Below, in pieces: positions 1-7,937 of a stretch of 64,000 bases of DNA. The notes beneath the pieces were generated by a model. The model saw only the letters and a program-made list of their open reading frames with translations, did not search any database and was not told the DNA's origin. The position numbers and the translations under genes are program-made. Location of the stretch: the NCBI GenBank assembly GCA_963819735.1, contig CAWFXC010000005.1, forward strand, positions 1,049,377 to 1,113,376, written 5' to 3'. This DNA is from CAWFXC01 sp963819735 (GTDB lineage Bacteria > Actinomycetota > Acidimicrobiia > IMCC26256 > DASPTH01). The stretch's first letter is position 1; every line of letters starts with the position of its first letter.

Positions 1-463
1 GGCCCGCCTGGCCCGACTGCCCGCTCACCGACGAGACGTTGATGATGCGTCCGTAGCGGCCCCGCATCATCTTGGGGGTCGCCCGCCGGATGGTGTGGAA
101 CGCACCCGTGAGGTTGGTCTGCAGCACGGTGTCCCACTGCTCGTCCGACATCCGGGCGAGGAGTCCGTCGCGGGTGACGCCGGCGTTGTTGACGAGGATC
201 TCGACGGGGCCGAACGCCTCCTCGATGTCCTTGAAGACCTGGTCGACCGACGCCGCGTCGGCGACGTCGCCCTTCACCGCGAAGGCGTCGGCGCCGGTGC
301 CCTCGATCGCCCGTTGCGTCTCCTTGGCCCCTTCGTGGTCGGCGGAGTAGCAGAAGGCGACCCGGTGCCCGCCGGCGGCGAGCGCCACCGCGGTGGCCCG
401 GCCGATCCCGCGTGAGCCGCCGGTGACGAACGCCGTGCGGGGTGCGCTCACGTCGGCGCCCAT
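1..463 (-). CDS. fabG: 3-oxoacyl-ACP reductase FabG (3' end beyond window)
   Basis: NADPH-dependent reduction of 3-oxoacyl-ACP in type II fatty-acid synthesis, cytosolic. The minus-strand reading opens with an ATG followed by a Rossmann nucleotide-binding motif TGGSRGIGRA, then NNAGVTRDGLL, and reaches INVSSVSGQSGQAG (catalytic Ser region) before leaving the window, so the YxxxK catalytic pair is not visible. The start overlaps the fabH stop by about 16 bp, which suggests translational coupling in the fabD-lipoyl-like-fabH-fabG operon. The family assignment rests on the SDR motifs plus the fab neighbours; another SDR reductase cannot be fully excluded because the C-terminal half is missing. 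Confidence 0.9.
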   Translation of the reverse strand, partial: MGADVSAPRTAFVTGGSRGIGRATAVALAAGGHRVAFCYSADHEGAKETQRAIEGTGADAFAVKGDVADAASVDQVFKDIEEAFGPVEILVNNAGVTRDGLLARMSDEQWDTVLQTNLTGAFHTIRRATPKMMRGRYGRIINVSSVSGQSGQAG

Positions 464-1434
464 CGGATCAGGGCACTGCCCCACGTGAGGCCGGCGCCGA
501 ACCCGGAGAGCAGCACGAGGTCGCCGGGGGAGAGTCGCCCGTCGTCGGCCGCCTCGGCCAGCACGAGCGGGATCGAGGCAGCGCTCGTGTTGCCGTAGCG
601 ATCGATGTTCACGAGCGTGCGCTCCGATGGGATCCCGAGCCGGCCGGCTGCGGCGTCGATGATACGGATGTTGGCCTGGTGGGGCGCGAACCAGGTGACG
701 TCGTCGATCGAGAAGCCGCCGCGGTCGAGCGCGGCCGTGGCCGACTCCACCACGATGCGGACGGCCCGGCGGAACACCTCGGGCCCCGCCATGCGGAGGT
801 AGTGCTCGCCGTTGGCGACCGTCTCCGCCGAGGCCGGGCGACGGCTCCCACCGGCGGGGATCTCGAGCAGCCCCGCCGCCGAGCCGTCGCAGCCGAGGTC
901 CCAGGCCAGCAGGCCGTGGTCGTCGTCGGGGGACGCGCTCAGGACCATCGCGGCGGCACCGTCGCCGAAGATGATGCAGGTGCCGCGGTCGAGGGGATCG
1001 GTCACCCGGGACAGGGTCTCGGCGCCGACGATGAGCACGTGGTCGAGGTTGCCGGCGGTGAGCATCGACGCCCCGACGACCAGCTCGTAGACGAAGCCTG
1101 CGCACCCGGCGTTGAGGTCGAAGGAGCCGCACTGGATGCCGAGCCCGTCGCCGACGAACGCACCGGTGTGCGGGATCAGCTGCTCCGTGGTGGCGGTGGC
1201 GATGATGAGCAGGTCGATGGCATCCGGGGTGAGCCCGGCGTGCTTGATCGCAGCCGCACCGGCCTCGATGGCGAGGCTGGCGGTGGTCTCACCGTCGGCG
1301 GCGATGCGGCGTTCGTGGATCCCGGTGCGTTCGACGATCCACTGGTCGCTGGTGTCGACCCGCTGCTCGAGCTGTGCGTTGGTGAGTCGCTGTTCGGGGA
1401 GGGCGGTTCCCCAGCCCGAGATGCGTGCCCGCAT
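448..1434 (-). CDS. fabH: 3-oxoacyl-ACP synthase III (KAS III)
   Basis: Initiating condensing enzyme of type II fatty-acid synthesis: acyl-CoA plus malonyl-ACP. The 328-aa protein begins MRARISGWGTALPE and has the thiolase-fold signatures: catalytic Cys about residue 111 in LNAGCAGFVY, the His in WFAPHQANIRI and the Asn in YGNTSAASIP, the Cys-His-Asn triad of FabH. Length matches the family (310-335 aa). A much longer open frame continues upstream, but it runs antisense through fabD; the ATG at 1434 is chosen because it lies 2 bp after the stop of the upstream gene and opens the conserved N-terminus. Central gene of the minus-strand fab operon. Confidence 0.95.
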   Translation of the reverse strand: MRARISGWGTALPEQRLTNAQLEQRVDTSDQWIVERTGIHERRIAADGETTASLAIEAGAAAIKHAGLTPDAIDLLIIATATTEQLIPHTGAFVGDGLGIQCGSFDLNAGCAGFVYELVVGASMLTAGNLDHVLIVGAETLSRVTDPLDRGTCIIFGDGAAAMVLSASPDDDHGLLAWDLGCDGSAAGLLEIPAGGSRRPASAETVANGEHYLRMAGPEVFRRAVRIVVESATAALDRGGFSIDDVTWFAPHQANIRIIDAAAGRLGIPSERTLVNIDRYGNTSAASIPLVLAEAADDGRLSPGDLVLLSGFGAGLTWGSALIRWAPT

Positions 1435-1436
1435 CC

Positions 1437-1700
1437 TCAGTTGACTCGGAGCCAGGCGACCGGCTGACCTTCGCGGAGGCGTTCGCCGCGGTGGACGAGC
1501 ATGCCGACGAGGCGGCCGTGGAACGGGCTGCACACCGGAGTCGAGGTCCCCGGGCCGTCGAGGTGTCCGACGGTCTGGCCCGCGTGGACGAGTGCACCGG
1601 CGTCGACGTCGTCGAGCGGGCGGAACACACCGACCGAGGGAGCGATGATCATGCGCTCCGGGACGAGGAGCCCTTCGCCGTGGGTCAAGAGGGCTTCCAT
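1437..1700 (-). CDS. Small biotinyl/lipoyl-like domain protein without modifiable lysine
   Basis: An 87-aa protein between fabD and fabH, 3 bp after the fabD stop and 2 bp before the fabH start, so clearly in the operon. The sequence has the barrel-sandwich pattern of biotinyl/lipoyl domains: IIAPSVGVFRPL, then VHAGQTVGHLDG, then SPFHGRLVGMLVHRGERL and a final GQPVAWLRV. At the hairpin where BCCP carries its biotinylated Lys (EAMKM) this protein reads GPGTSTPVCSP, with no Lys. It therefore probably cannot be biotinylated or lipoylated. A structural or carrier-docking role in fatty-acid synthesis is inference from position only. The domain call is by pattern, not by search. Confidence 0.75.
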   Translation of the reverse strand: MEALLTHGEGLLVPERMIIAPSVGVFRPLDDVDAGALVHAGQTVGHLDGPGTSTPVCSPFHGRLVGMLVHRGERLREGQPVAWLRVN

Positions 1701-1703
1701 GGG

Positions 1704-2618
1704 CTAACCGACCTCCAGGGAGTGGGGGATGTCTTCGGGTGTCGAGACGTTGCGGACGGTCACCGACGGGGCGCCGCGCTTGGCCAGCGCCGCCAGCATC
1801 GAACCGTGACCGACCTCGAGGAACGTGGTGGCGCCGAGGCCCACCAACGTGTCCATCGTGGAGCGCCAGCGCACCGGGACGGCAACGTGGCGGGAGAGAC
1901 GGGTACGCCAGCCGTCGGCGTCGGAGTACGCGACGGCATCGTCGTTGGAGACGACCGGTGTGTCGGGCGAGGCGAGGTGCAGGTCGGCGACCTCCTGCGT
2001 GAGCCCGGCCGACGCGTCGAGCATGAGCGGGGTGTGGAAGGCGCCGCCGACATTGAGCGGAGTGACCCGCTTGACGCCGATCTCGCGGGCCCGCGCCGAC
2101 GCGGCTTCGAGCCCGGCGGGAGTGCCGGCGATCACGACCTGGCCGGGTGCGTTGTCGTTGGCCACCCAGCAGCTGTCGGGTGCCGCAGTGCACGCGTCCT
2201 CGGCCTGTTCGACCGTGGCGCCGAGCAGTGCGGCCATCTTGCCCGGGTGCGCGTCGGCGGCGGCCTGCGTGAGCTCGGCGCGACGCGCCGCGAACCGCAC
2301 GCCCGCTTCGAGCGGCAGCACTCCGGCGGCGATGAGCGCGGTGACCTGTCCGAGCGAGTGGCCGGCGAATGCGACCGGTGTCTCGGGCAGCGGATCGAGC
2401 GCGTCCCAGACGACGAGTGAGGTGAGCAGCACCGCGAGCTGCGCGTCGCGAGTGCGCGTGAGGGCTTCGGCGGGTGCGTCGGTGATGAGGTGACCGAGCG
2501 GTTCGCCGAGCGCGGCCTCGGCGTGTTCCACGACGGCCCAACTCGGGTGGTCGCGCCAGGGCGCGGCCATGCCGGCCTGTTGCGTTCCCTGTCCGGGGAA
2601 GACGACCGCGATGCTCAA
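1704..2618 (-). CDS. fabD: Malonyl-CoA:ACP transacylase
   Basis: Transfers malonyl from CoA to ACP for fatty-acid elongation. The 304-aa protein has the family's oxyanion motif FPGQGTQQAG at residues 7-16, the nucleophile elbow GHSLGQ (Ser about 88), the conserved Arg in VRFAARRAEL and the catalytic His in GGAFHTPLM; length is typical. The start is TTG at 2618, preceded at a 7-nt gap by GGAG, which supports this unusual start. It is the first gene of the minus-strand fab operon and is divergent from fabZ across about 220 bp. Confidence 0.95.
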   Translation of the reverse strand: MSIAVVFPGQGTQQAGMAAPWRDHPSWAVVEHAEAALGEPLGHLITDAPAEALTRTRDAQLAVLLTSLVVWDALDPLPETPVAFAGHSLGQVTALIAAGVLPLEAGVRFAARRAELTQAAADAHPGKMAALLGATVEQAEDACTAAPDSCWVANDNAPGQVVIAGTPAGLEAASARAREIGVKRVTPLNVGGAFHTPLMLDASAGLTQEVADLHLASPDTPVVSNDDAVAYSDADGWRTRLSRHVAVPVRWRSTMDTLVGLGATTFLEVGHGSMLAALAKRGAPSVTVRNVSTPEDIPHSLEVG

Positions 2619-2779
2619 CGAGTGCTCCAGCGTGGGTGTTGCAACGTGGGGGTGTGAAGAACTTCGACCGCGCGGTGCGTCCGGTGGTTACATCCGGCGA
2701 TGGTCCGCGCGTGTGCGAAGCAACCAGTGTGGACCAGTACTCGCGGGTAACGTCGGTTACTCACCAGTAATGGTCGAGT

Positions 2780-2806
2780 CTTCCGTGAACTCTCGCTTCA
2801 CGGAAG
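2780..2806. promoter_or_regulatory. 10-bp perfect inverted repeat in the fabD/fabZ divergent intergenic region
   Basis: CTTCCGTGAA, a 7-nt spacer, then TTCACGGAAG. It lies 31 bp before the fabZ start and about 160 bp upstream of fabD. A smaller repeat TTACT-cacc-AGTAA lies just upstream near 2760. On the plus strand the arm is followed by a T-rich patch, so it could be a weak terminator-like hairpin, but with no plus-strand gene upstream an operator for a fatty-acid regulator is more plausible. This is inference; no regulator gene is adjacent. Confidence 0.45.
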
Positions 2807-2837
2807 CTTTCTTTCCGCCCTCCACCTGGGATCACTG

Positions 2838-3266
2838 ATGCCTCACCCGGACTCCGACGCGCTCGTCGCGATGTTGCCGCACCGTCCACCCTTCCGTTTC
2901 GTCGACGTCGTCGACGAGGTGACGTTCGCGGTGTCGATCGAAGCGCGCTATCTCGTGACCGGCGACGAGGACATCCTCCGCGGGCACTTTCCCGGCAATC
3001 CGATCCTCCCAGGAGTGATCCAACTCGAGGCGCTGGCCCAGGCCGGCGCGATCACGTTGCTGGGCGACGAGCGTTACGCCGGGAAGCTCGCGCTCTTCGG
3101 CGGCGTCGAGAAGGTGCGCTTCCGTCGCGTCGTGCGCCCGGGCGACGAGTTGCGCCTGTCGGTCATCGTCGAACGCTTGAGCGCGCGCGGTGGATGGGCG
3201 AATGCGCGCGCGTCGGTCGACGGCGAAACCGCGTGCGAGGCCCGCATGTTCTTCGCCATCAGCTGA
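2838..3266 (+). CDS. fabZ: 3-hydroxyacyl-ACP dehydratase FabZ-like
   Basis: Dehydrates 3-hydroxyacyl-ACP in fatty-acid elongation. The 142-aa hotdog-fold protein starts with the LPHRPPFRFVD signature and contains the active-site His in RGHFPGNPILPGVIQLEALAQ, where the Glu follows in the same helix; length is typical of FabZ. The gene is divergent from the fabD operon and monocistronic; the next gene is convergent. FabA-type isomerase activity cannot be judged from sequence; FabZ is the simplest call. Confidence 0.92.
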   Translation: MPHPDSDALVAMLPHRPPFRFVDVVDEVTFAVSIEARYLVTGDEDILRGHFPGNPILPGVIQLEALAQAGAITLLGDERYAGKLALFGGVEKVRFRRVVRPGDELRLSVIVERLSARGGWANARASVDGETACEARMFFAIS

Positions 3267-3333
3267 GCCGTCGATTCATTGCGGCGTGGGTTGCGCTGAG
3301 CGCAAGTCACGCGACAATGAATGTCGGACCGGG

Positions 3334-3639
3334 TCACGGGCGGGGTGGCTGGTCCTCTTCGCGGTCGAGGTCGGCGAGTTCGCTGAGGTCGCCCGTGTCG
3401 GCGCCGGACCCGTCGGTGTCGGGCACGCTCGTGACGCGCGGCATCTCGCCCGTCGGCTCGTCGGGGTCGCGGTGGAGCAGCAATTTCGCCTCGACCGCGG
3501 GATCCATCGGCGGTTCGTCGCGCACCTGACGCGACGGGGCGATGATGATCACGAGGAGGAGGAGCACCGAGATCACCGCGACGATCACGAGGACCGTCGT
3601 CGAGAACTCGATCGCCAGAGCCGGATGCATCCTGAGCAT
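3334..3639 (-). CDS. Small single-pass membrane protein, unknown function
   Basis: A 101-aa protein with one hydrophobic segment at about residues 10-33 (TTVLVIVAVISVLLLLVIII), followed by a charged, Pro/Asp-rich soluble tail. Two Met codons near the start (residues 1 and 4) leave the exact start open. It is convergent with fabZ and divergent from the CHASE2 cyclase with a 74-bp gap. No family recognised; topology and amino-acid composition make it a believable gene. Confidence 0.6.
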   Translation of the reverse strand: MLRMHPALAIEFSTTVLVIVAVISVLLLLVIIIAPSRQVRDEPPMDPAVEAKLLLHRDPDEPTGEMPRVTSVPDTDGSGADTGDLSELADLDREEDQPPRP

Positions 3640-3713
3640 TATCGCCCGCGCGCGAAGCTTTCCCGGTATTCCGTGCCGAGCCGCCTTGGTTCGTAACGGT
3701 CGAAGCCCGGAGG

Positions 3714-5564
3714 TTGATCACGAAACGCCGTGTCCTGATTCGCCGGATCGCGTCGATCGTCGGATTGACGGTCGCCGTCACGCTGCTGGCTGCGATCGGA
3801 TTGTCGGGGAACGTCTTCTCCGGATTCCAGCGCCGCACCACCGACGCGCTGTTCCCTGCCGCGCCCACCGACTCGCACGTTGCAGTGGTCGGCTTCGATC
3901 GCAAGACGATCGACTCGTTGGGGAGTCCGCTCCCGCACGCGGCGGTGGCGCAGTTGATCCGCAACCTCTCCGCCGACGGGGCGCGGGTCATCGCGTTCGA
4001 TGTGATCTACGACCAGGACCGGACCGGCGACGCCGAACTCAGGGACGCGATCGACCAGACGAAGAACGTGATCCTCGGCGAGGAGGTCACGACCAAGACC
4101 GGCGGCAGCGACGGCGTCCTCCGCGGCGAGGACCCGAGCGGCTTCCCCGATGCGCTGCGGGGCGCGAACTTCACGGTGGGGCACGTGCAGATGAACGCGG
4201 ATCACGGCGACGCGGTGAATCGCAGCGTGCCGTTGGTCGTCGAAACCGCCGACGGCCAGTTCCTCCCCGCGCTCTCACTCGCGAGCCTGATGGCCTACCG
4301 GGGGGACTCCGGGCCGGTGACGCTGCGCCCGGGTGGCGTGCAGGTCGGTGACCGCTTCATCCCCACCATCGGGGCCAAGTCGATGATCCTGAACTTCTCC
4401 GACCGGCTGTCGGAGCCTTCGCACATCATCTCGGCGGCCGACGTCGTGGCCGGCACCGTGCCCCGCAGTGAGATCGACGGCAAGATCGTGTTCGTGGGCG
4501 CGGTCGATCCGGTGCTCGGTGACAACAAGCTGGCGCCGGTCAACAAGTCGTCAGGGATCCCGGGTGTGTTGCTGCACGCCAACGCCGTGAACACGATGCT
4601 CACCGCCTCCTACCTCGATCCGGTGAGCAACGGCCAGGTGCTGCTCTGGGTGGCCGGTCTCACGGCGGCGATCGGGATCGCGGTGTTGCTGCTTCCCCTG
4701 TGGTTGGCCGCGCTGGTCACCGTGCTGCTCGAGATCGCGTACGTCGTGTTCGCGTTCTCGCGTTTCGACGACGGGCGCGTCTTCAACTTCGTGTACCCCT
4801 CGCTCGCGGTCATCGTGGCGTTCGTCGGCGCGCTGGGTCTGCGGTACTTCGGCGAGACGCGGCAACGTCGACGCGTGACCGCGCTGTTCTCGCAGTACGT
4901 GCCGGAGACGGTCGCGCAGCGGCTCGTCGACGAAGATCGCGCGTCCATCGCGGTCGAAGGCGAACGTCTCGATATGACGGTGATGTTCTGCGATCTCCGT
5001 GGCTTCACCGCGTTGTCGGAGAGTCTGTCGCCCGCGATCGTGCGCGCGATGTTGAACCACTACTACGACCGCGTGACCGACGTCGTGCTCGGAAGCGGCG
5101 GCACACTCATGAAGTACGTCGGCGACGAAGTGTTCGCGGTGTGGGGCGCGCCGTTGCCGAGCACCGATCATCCGCAACGTGCGCTCGACTGCGCGATCGC
5201 CATCCAGGCGCTCACCCCCGACCTGAATCGCGAGCTGGTCGAGCTCGGGGCGCCCGCGGTCGCGTTCGGCATCGGCCTCAACACGGGGGAGGCGGTCGCC
5301 GCGCACTTCGGCGGTGGTCGCCGCCGGCAGTACGACGTCGTCGGCGACACCGTCAACATCGGTGCGCGCCTCTGTTCGGCGGCCGGGCGGGGCGAGATCA
5401 TCCTGTCGGATCAGGTGCTCACCCGCGTGCCGGTGCCGCCGGCCGTCGAGCCGCTGGGCCCGGTCGAGCTGAAGGGCGTGAGCCGGGAGCTCCGGCTGTG
5501 GCGGGTGGTCACGCCTACCGACGAGCAGGCGCTCTCCGACTCGGCTTCTCGAGGCGCCCGCTGA
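3714..5564 (+). CDS. CHASE2-domain class III adenylate/guanylate cyclase
   Basis: A membrane receptor cyclase of about 616 aa. An N-terminal transmembrane helix (residues 12-30) is followed by an extracytoplasmic CHASE2 sensor (VGFDRKTIDSLG, ADGARVIAFDVIYDQD, IDGKIVFVGA), three clustered membrane helices at about 300-380, and a C-terminal catalytic domain from about 415. The domain has metal-binding FCDLRGFTALSE, LMKYVGDEVFAVWGAP and the YDVVGDTVNIGARL segment. Product (cAMP or cGMP) is not certain; most CHASE2 cyclases make cAMP. The start is uncertain: the TTG at 3714 abuts a GGAGG with no spacing, yet no better in-frame upstream start is visible. No obvious partner gene is adjacent. Confidence 0.9.
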   Translation: MITKRRVLIRRIASIVGLTVAVTLLAAIGLSGNVFSGFQRRTTDALFPAAPTDSHVAVVGFDRKTIDSLGSPLPHAAVAQLIRNLSADGARVIAFDVIYDQDRTGDAELRDAIDQTKNVILGEEVTTKTGGSDGVLRGEDPSGFPDALRGANFTVGHVQMNADHGDAVNRSVPLVVETADGQFLPALSLASLMAYRGDSGPVTLRPGGVQVGDRFIPTIGAKSMILNFSDRLSEPSHIISAADVVAGTVPRSEIDGKIVFVGAVDPVLGDNKLAPVNKSSGIPGVLLHANAVNTMLTASYLDPVSNGQVLLWVAGLTAAIGIAVLLLPLWLAALVTVLLEIAYVVFAFSRFDDGRVFNFVYPSLAVIVAFVGALGLRYFGETRQRRRVTALFSQYVPETVAQRLVDEDRASIAVEGERLDMTVMFCDLRGFTALSESLSPAIVRAMLNHYYDRVTDVVLGSGGTLMKYVGDEVFAVWGAPLPSTDHPQRALDCAIAIQALTPDLNRELVELGAPAVAFGIGLNTGEAVAAHFGGGRRRQYDVVGDTVNIGARLCSAAGRGEIILSDQVLTRVPVPPAVEPLGPVELKGVSRELRLWRVVTPTDEQALSDSASRGAR

Positions 5565-5734
5565 CGAGGCACGCCAGGGCGACCCGCTCGGCGCCTGTGC
5601 ACAGGGGGGTTCGCGCACCCGCCGGAGTCGCCCCGGCGCATCCTGTTCCGCCCTCCGAGATCGGGCAGGAAAGCCGGTTGACGATGATGATGGTACTCGG
5701 CAACTATCGGCGTCACAAGTAAGGTACGAGCCCT

Positions 5735-6166
5735 ATGGAGGAGATCGGGGATCTTCCCCGGGCGCTCGCCGAGACCCTCTTCGGGGTCTCGCACCGCATC
5801 AAGCTGCAGGTGTCACGCAGCGCCGCCGTCCACGATCTGTCGATGGCGCAGGTCCGGGTGCTGTACGCCCTCGACCAGCCGTTGCCGATGGGCGAGTTGG
5901 CCGAGCGGCTCTACCTCGACCCGTCGAATCTCACCGCGGTCGTCGATCGACTCGAGGCGCTCGGGCTGGTCGAGCGCCAGATCGGCGTCGACGACCGGCG
6001 GGTCAAGCGCATCATCGTCACCGCCCAGGGCGTCAGCCTGTGCGACGAGATCACCAACTCTCTGTTCGCCGAGGCGTCGGTGTTCGACGCGCTCGACCTC
6101 GGCGAGCAGCGCACGCTGTTCCGGCTGCTCTCGAAGTTGCTCGAAGCGCCGCCCTCCGCGCTGTAG
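5735..6166 (+). CDS. MarR-family transcriptional regulator
   Basis: A 143-aa winged-helix regulator. The N-terminal dimerisation helix is followed by LSMAQVRVLYALDQ, the recognition-helix region MGELAERLYLDPSNLTAVVDRLEALGLV (positions about 50-78) and the wing with DDRRVKRI, all diagnostic of MarR. The target and ligand are unknown; the convergent neighbour is a secreted protein and the upstream gene the cyclase, neither clearly regulated by it. A TAAGGT hexamer lies 9 nt upstream of the ATG. Confidence 0.9.
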   Translation: MEEIGDLPRALAETLFGVSHRIKLQVSRSAAVHDLSMAQVRVLYALDQPLPMGELAERLYLDPSNLTAVVDRLEALGLVERQIGVDDRRVKRIIVTAQGVSLCDEITNSLFAEASVFDALDLGEQRTLFRLLSKLLEAPPSAL

Positions 6167-6205
6167 GGCAACGCGGCTTTCTCGCGCGCGTCGGCCTGCC
6201 GTCGC

Positions 6206-6964
6206 TCAGGTCGTGGTCGTGACGGCGCCCGACTTCGCCTGTCGTACCGCAGCCGCGAGACGCGTCATCGCCTTCTGCACACTGGTGGGCAACTGATCCG
6301 ACGGTGCGGTCATCACGTTCGAGAGCCCGAACCGCTGCGTCGAGATCACGTTGTTCCCGACGCGCACGTAGGCCGAATCGATGACTCGCGTCTGCACCGG
6401 TTCCGTCTGCTGACCGACGACGTGCGACGTGTACACCTGATCACCCATCTTCTTGAACGCGAGCGGGCCGAGCGTCCAGGGAATCTTGATCGGGTCGTCG
6501 GGAAGCCCCGACATCGACGCTTGCCAACTGTTCTGACACGACTTGCCTTGCGCGCTGATCGCCTTCACGAACTGCTTCGCCACCGCGTTGGAGGGAAACG
6601 AGTAGACGGCTTCGGACAGCATCGGCCCGTCCGAGTTCGCGTTGAGGAAGAACATGCCGCCGCTCGCGCTGCTGCCGGTCTGCTGCGCAACCGCGACCTC
6701 ATTTGCTCCATCACAAACCCCACCGGCGGTGTTGGCCGTGAGGGGGGAATTGGAGATGCCGGGGAAGGTCTGGAACCCCGCGTCGGCGGGGAGGTCGGCG
6801 AGGGTCAACAGGGCGGCCTTGATCTGATCGGCGGTCAGCACCACGGGCTTCGGCGATGCCTTGGCCGCGCCGGCGGCCTCGACACCGAATCCGGTCACGC
6901 CCGCAAGGAGGAGCATCCCCACGGCACAACGGCGCGCGATAACACGTGACGATACGCAACGCAT
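6206..6964 (-). CDS. Secreted protein, possibly PknH-sensor-like fold
   Basis: A 252-aa exported protein. The signal peptide is visible: Arg-rich start, hydrophobic CAVGMLLLAGVTGFGVEAAG and cleavage near AGAA-KA. The mature part has two Cys (VCDGAN and GKSCQNSW), which could form one disulfide, and alternates strands and short helices in the manner of PknH/LpqQ-type extracellular sensor domains of mycobacteria; that resemblance is an impression, not a search result. A Thr/Ala tail ends the protein. It lies 10 bp downstream of a second secreted-protein gene, so the two are likely co-transcribed. Confidence 0.7.
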   Translation of the reverse strand: MRCVSSRVIARRCAVGMLLLAGVTGFGVEAAGAAKASPKPVVLTADQIKAALLTLADLPADAGFQTFPGISNSPLTANTAGGVCDGANEVAVAQQTGSSASGGMFFLNANSDGPMLSEAVYSFPSNAVAKQFVKAISAQGKSCQNSWQASMSGLPDDPIKIPWTLGPLAFKKMGDQVYTSHVVGQQTEPVQTRVIDSAYVRVGNNVISTQRFGLSNVMTAPSDQLPTSVQKAMTRLAAAVRQAKSGAVTTTT

Positions 6965-6974
6965 GACGTGCTCC

Positions 6975-7675
6975 CTACTGGGTGAGTCCGCGCTTCGTCC
7001 CGGGCGCCGTGGCGCCGGTTCGGAGCATGACGATCAGGTTCTTCACGGCGGTGGCCGACGGGGCAGTGGGGAACGCGGCCGCGGTGATGATCACGTGCGG
7101 CTTTGGTTCCGCTGATGCCGCGGTGAATGTCGTCGGCGTCGTCGCTCCGGGCAACGTGGCGTCGAAGGTCCAGGTGTAGATCGTCGCCTGTACGCCCTTG
7201 GCGACCTTGATCGTTCTCGTCTTCACCGACCCGGCGTTTGCTCCACCGGTGGGCGTGGTCAGCGACTCGGCGGACATCGCAGGAACAGTCGACTGCACAT
7301 TGTCGACTTCGAGGCCGACGGTGAAGTTCGACCCGATCGTTTGACCGTCGGCACCGACGCCCGCCTGATCGCAGCTCCAGCCGCCGGCAGAGACGTCCTG
7401 AGTGACGTCGTCGAGACTGCTGACGAGCGGCACGATGGTGGCTCCGTCGGGCCCGACCTCGCATGACGGGCTCGGCACCGGAATCGTGGATCTCGGATCG
7501 AAGACGGTCGGCGCTCCGTTGACCTTCGCGGGGATGTAGTCCTTGGCCACCGCGGAGAACTGCACCGTGGCGCGGCGACTCGGTGCGGTCGCGGTGGCTG
7601 CGGCGACGACTCCCGAGCCGGCTGCGACCCCAGCACGACGACGGGCACGGCCCAGACCGCGCCACGTAAAGACAT
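6975..7675 (-). pseudogene. Secreted protein gene interrupted by a one-base frameshift in its signal peptide
   Basis: The mature domain (about 196 aa from GTG 7565, MQFSAVAKDYIPA) has no ribosome site. A strong one, GGGAGGG with a 5-nt gap, precedes an ATG at 7675 in another frame encoding MSLRGAVWAVPVVVLG. Adding one G to the GGGG run (CCCC on plus, 7628-7631) joins the two into a near-perfect signal peptide: VVVLG-VAAGSGVVAAATATA. Either a real frameshift mutation or a base-calling error. The mature part has two Cys and a Thr-rich strand pattern; function unknown. It precedes the other secreted gene at 6206-6964. Confidence 0.75.
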
Positions 7676-7814
7676 GGTTGCCCTCCCAGGCGAGCCCGAA
7701 GCCGCAGACAGTGCCCGAGCGGGCGTATGCGTGTCAACCGGCCAAGTCGGCGGAACTCCCCGAACCCGACAGAAACCGCTCACACGAGCCGCACGACGAA
7801 CACGATGAGAATGG

Positions 7815-7898
7815 TGCCCGGAGCGGGATTCGAACCCGCATGCCCCGAAAGGCAGCCGGTTTTGAGCCGACCGCGTCAGCCAGTTGCGCCATCCGGGC
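7815..7898 (-). tRNA. tRNA-Leu (anticodon CAA)
   Basis: An 84-nt class II tRNA read on the minus strand. The acceptor arms GCCCGGA and TCCGGGC pair, discriminator A follows, and the T arm contains GGTTCGAATCC. The anticodon loop is CTCAAAA, giving CAA for Leu UUG codons. The extended variable arm fits tRNA-Leu. CCA is not encoded. It lies just downstream of the M23 gene on the same strand. Confidence 0.95.
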
Positions 7899-7937
7899 GT
7901 GGCCGAGACCCTACCGTCTGCGCCGGCGCCGGCCGGG

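Noticed and set aside
1437..1700. Biotin carboxyl carrier protein
   Set aside because: No modifiable Lys at the hairpin, so the carrier function cannot be claimed.
448..2541. A single 697-codon minus-strand open frame covering fabH and upstream
   Set aside because: Its first half is an Arg-rich antisense/off-frame reading of fabD; only the part from ATG 1434 is FabH.
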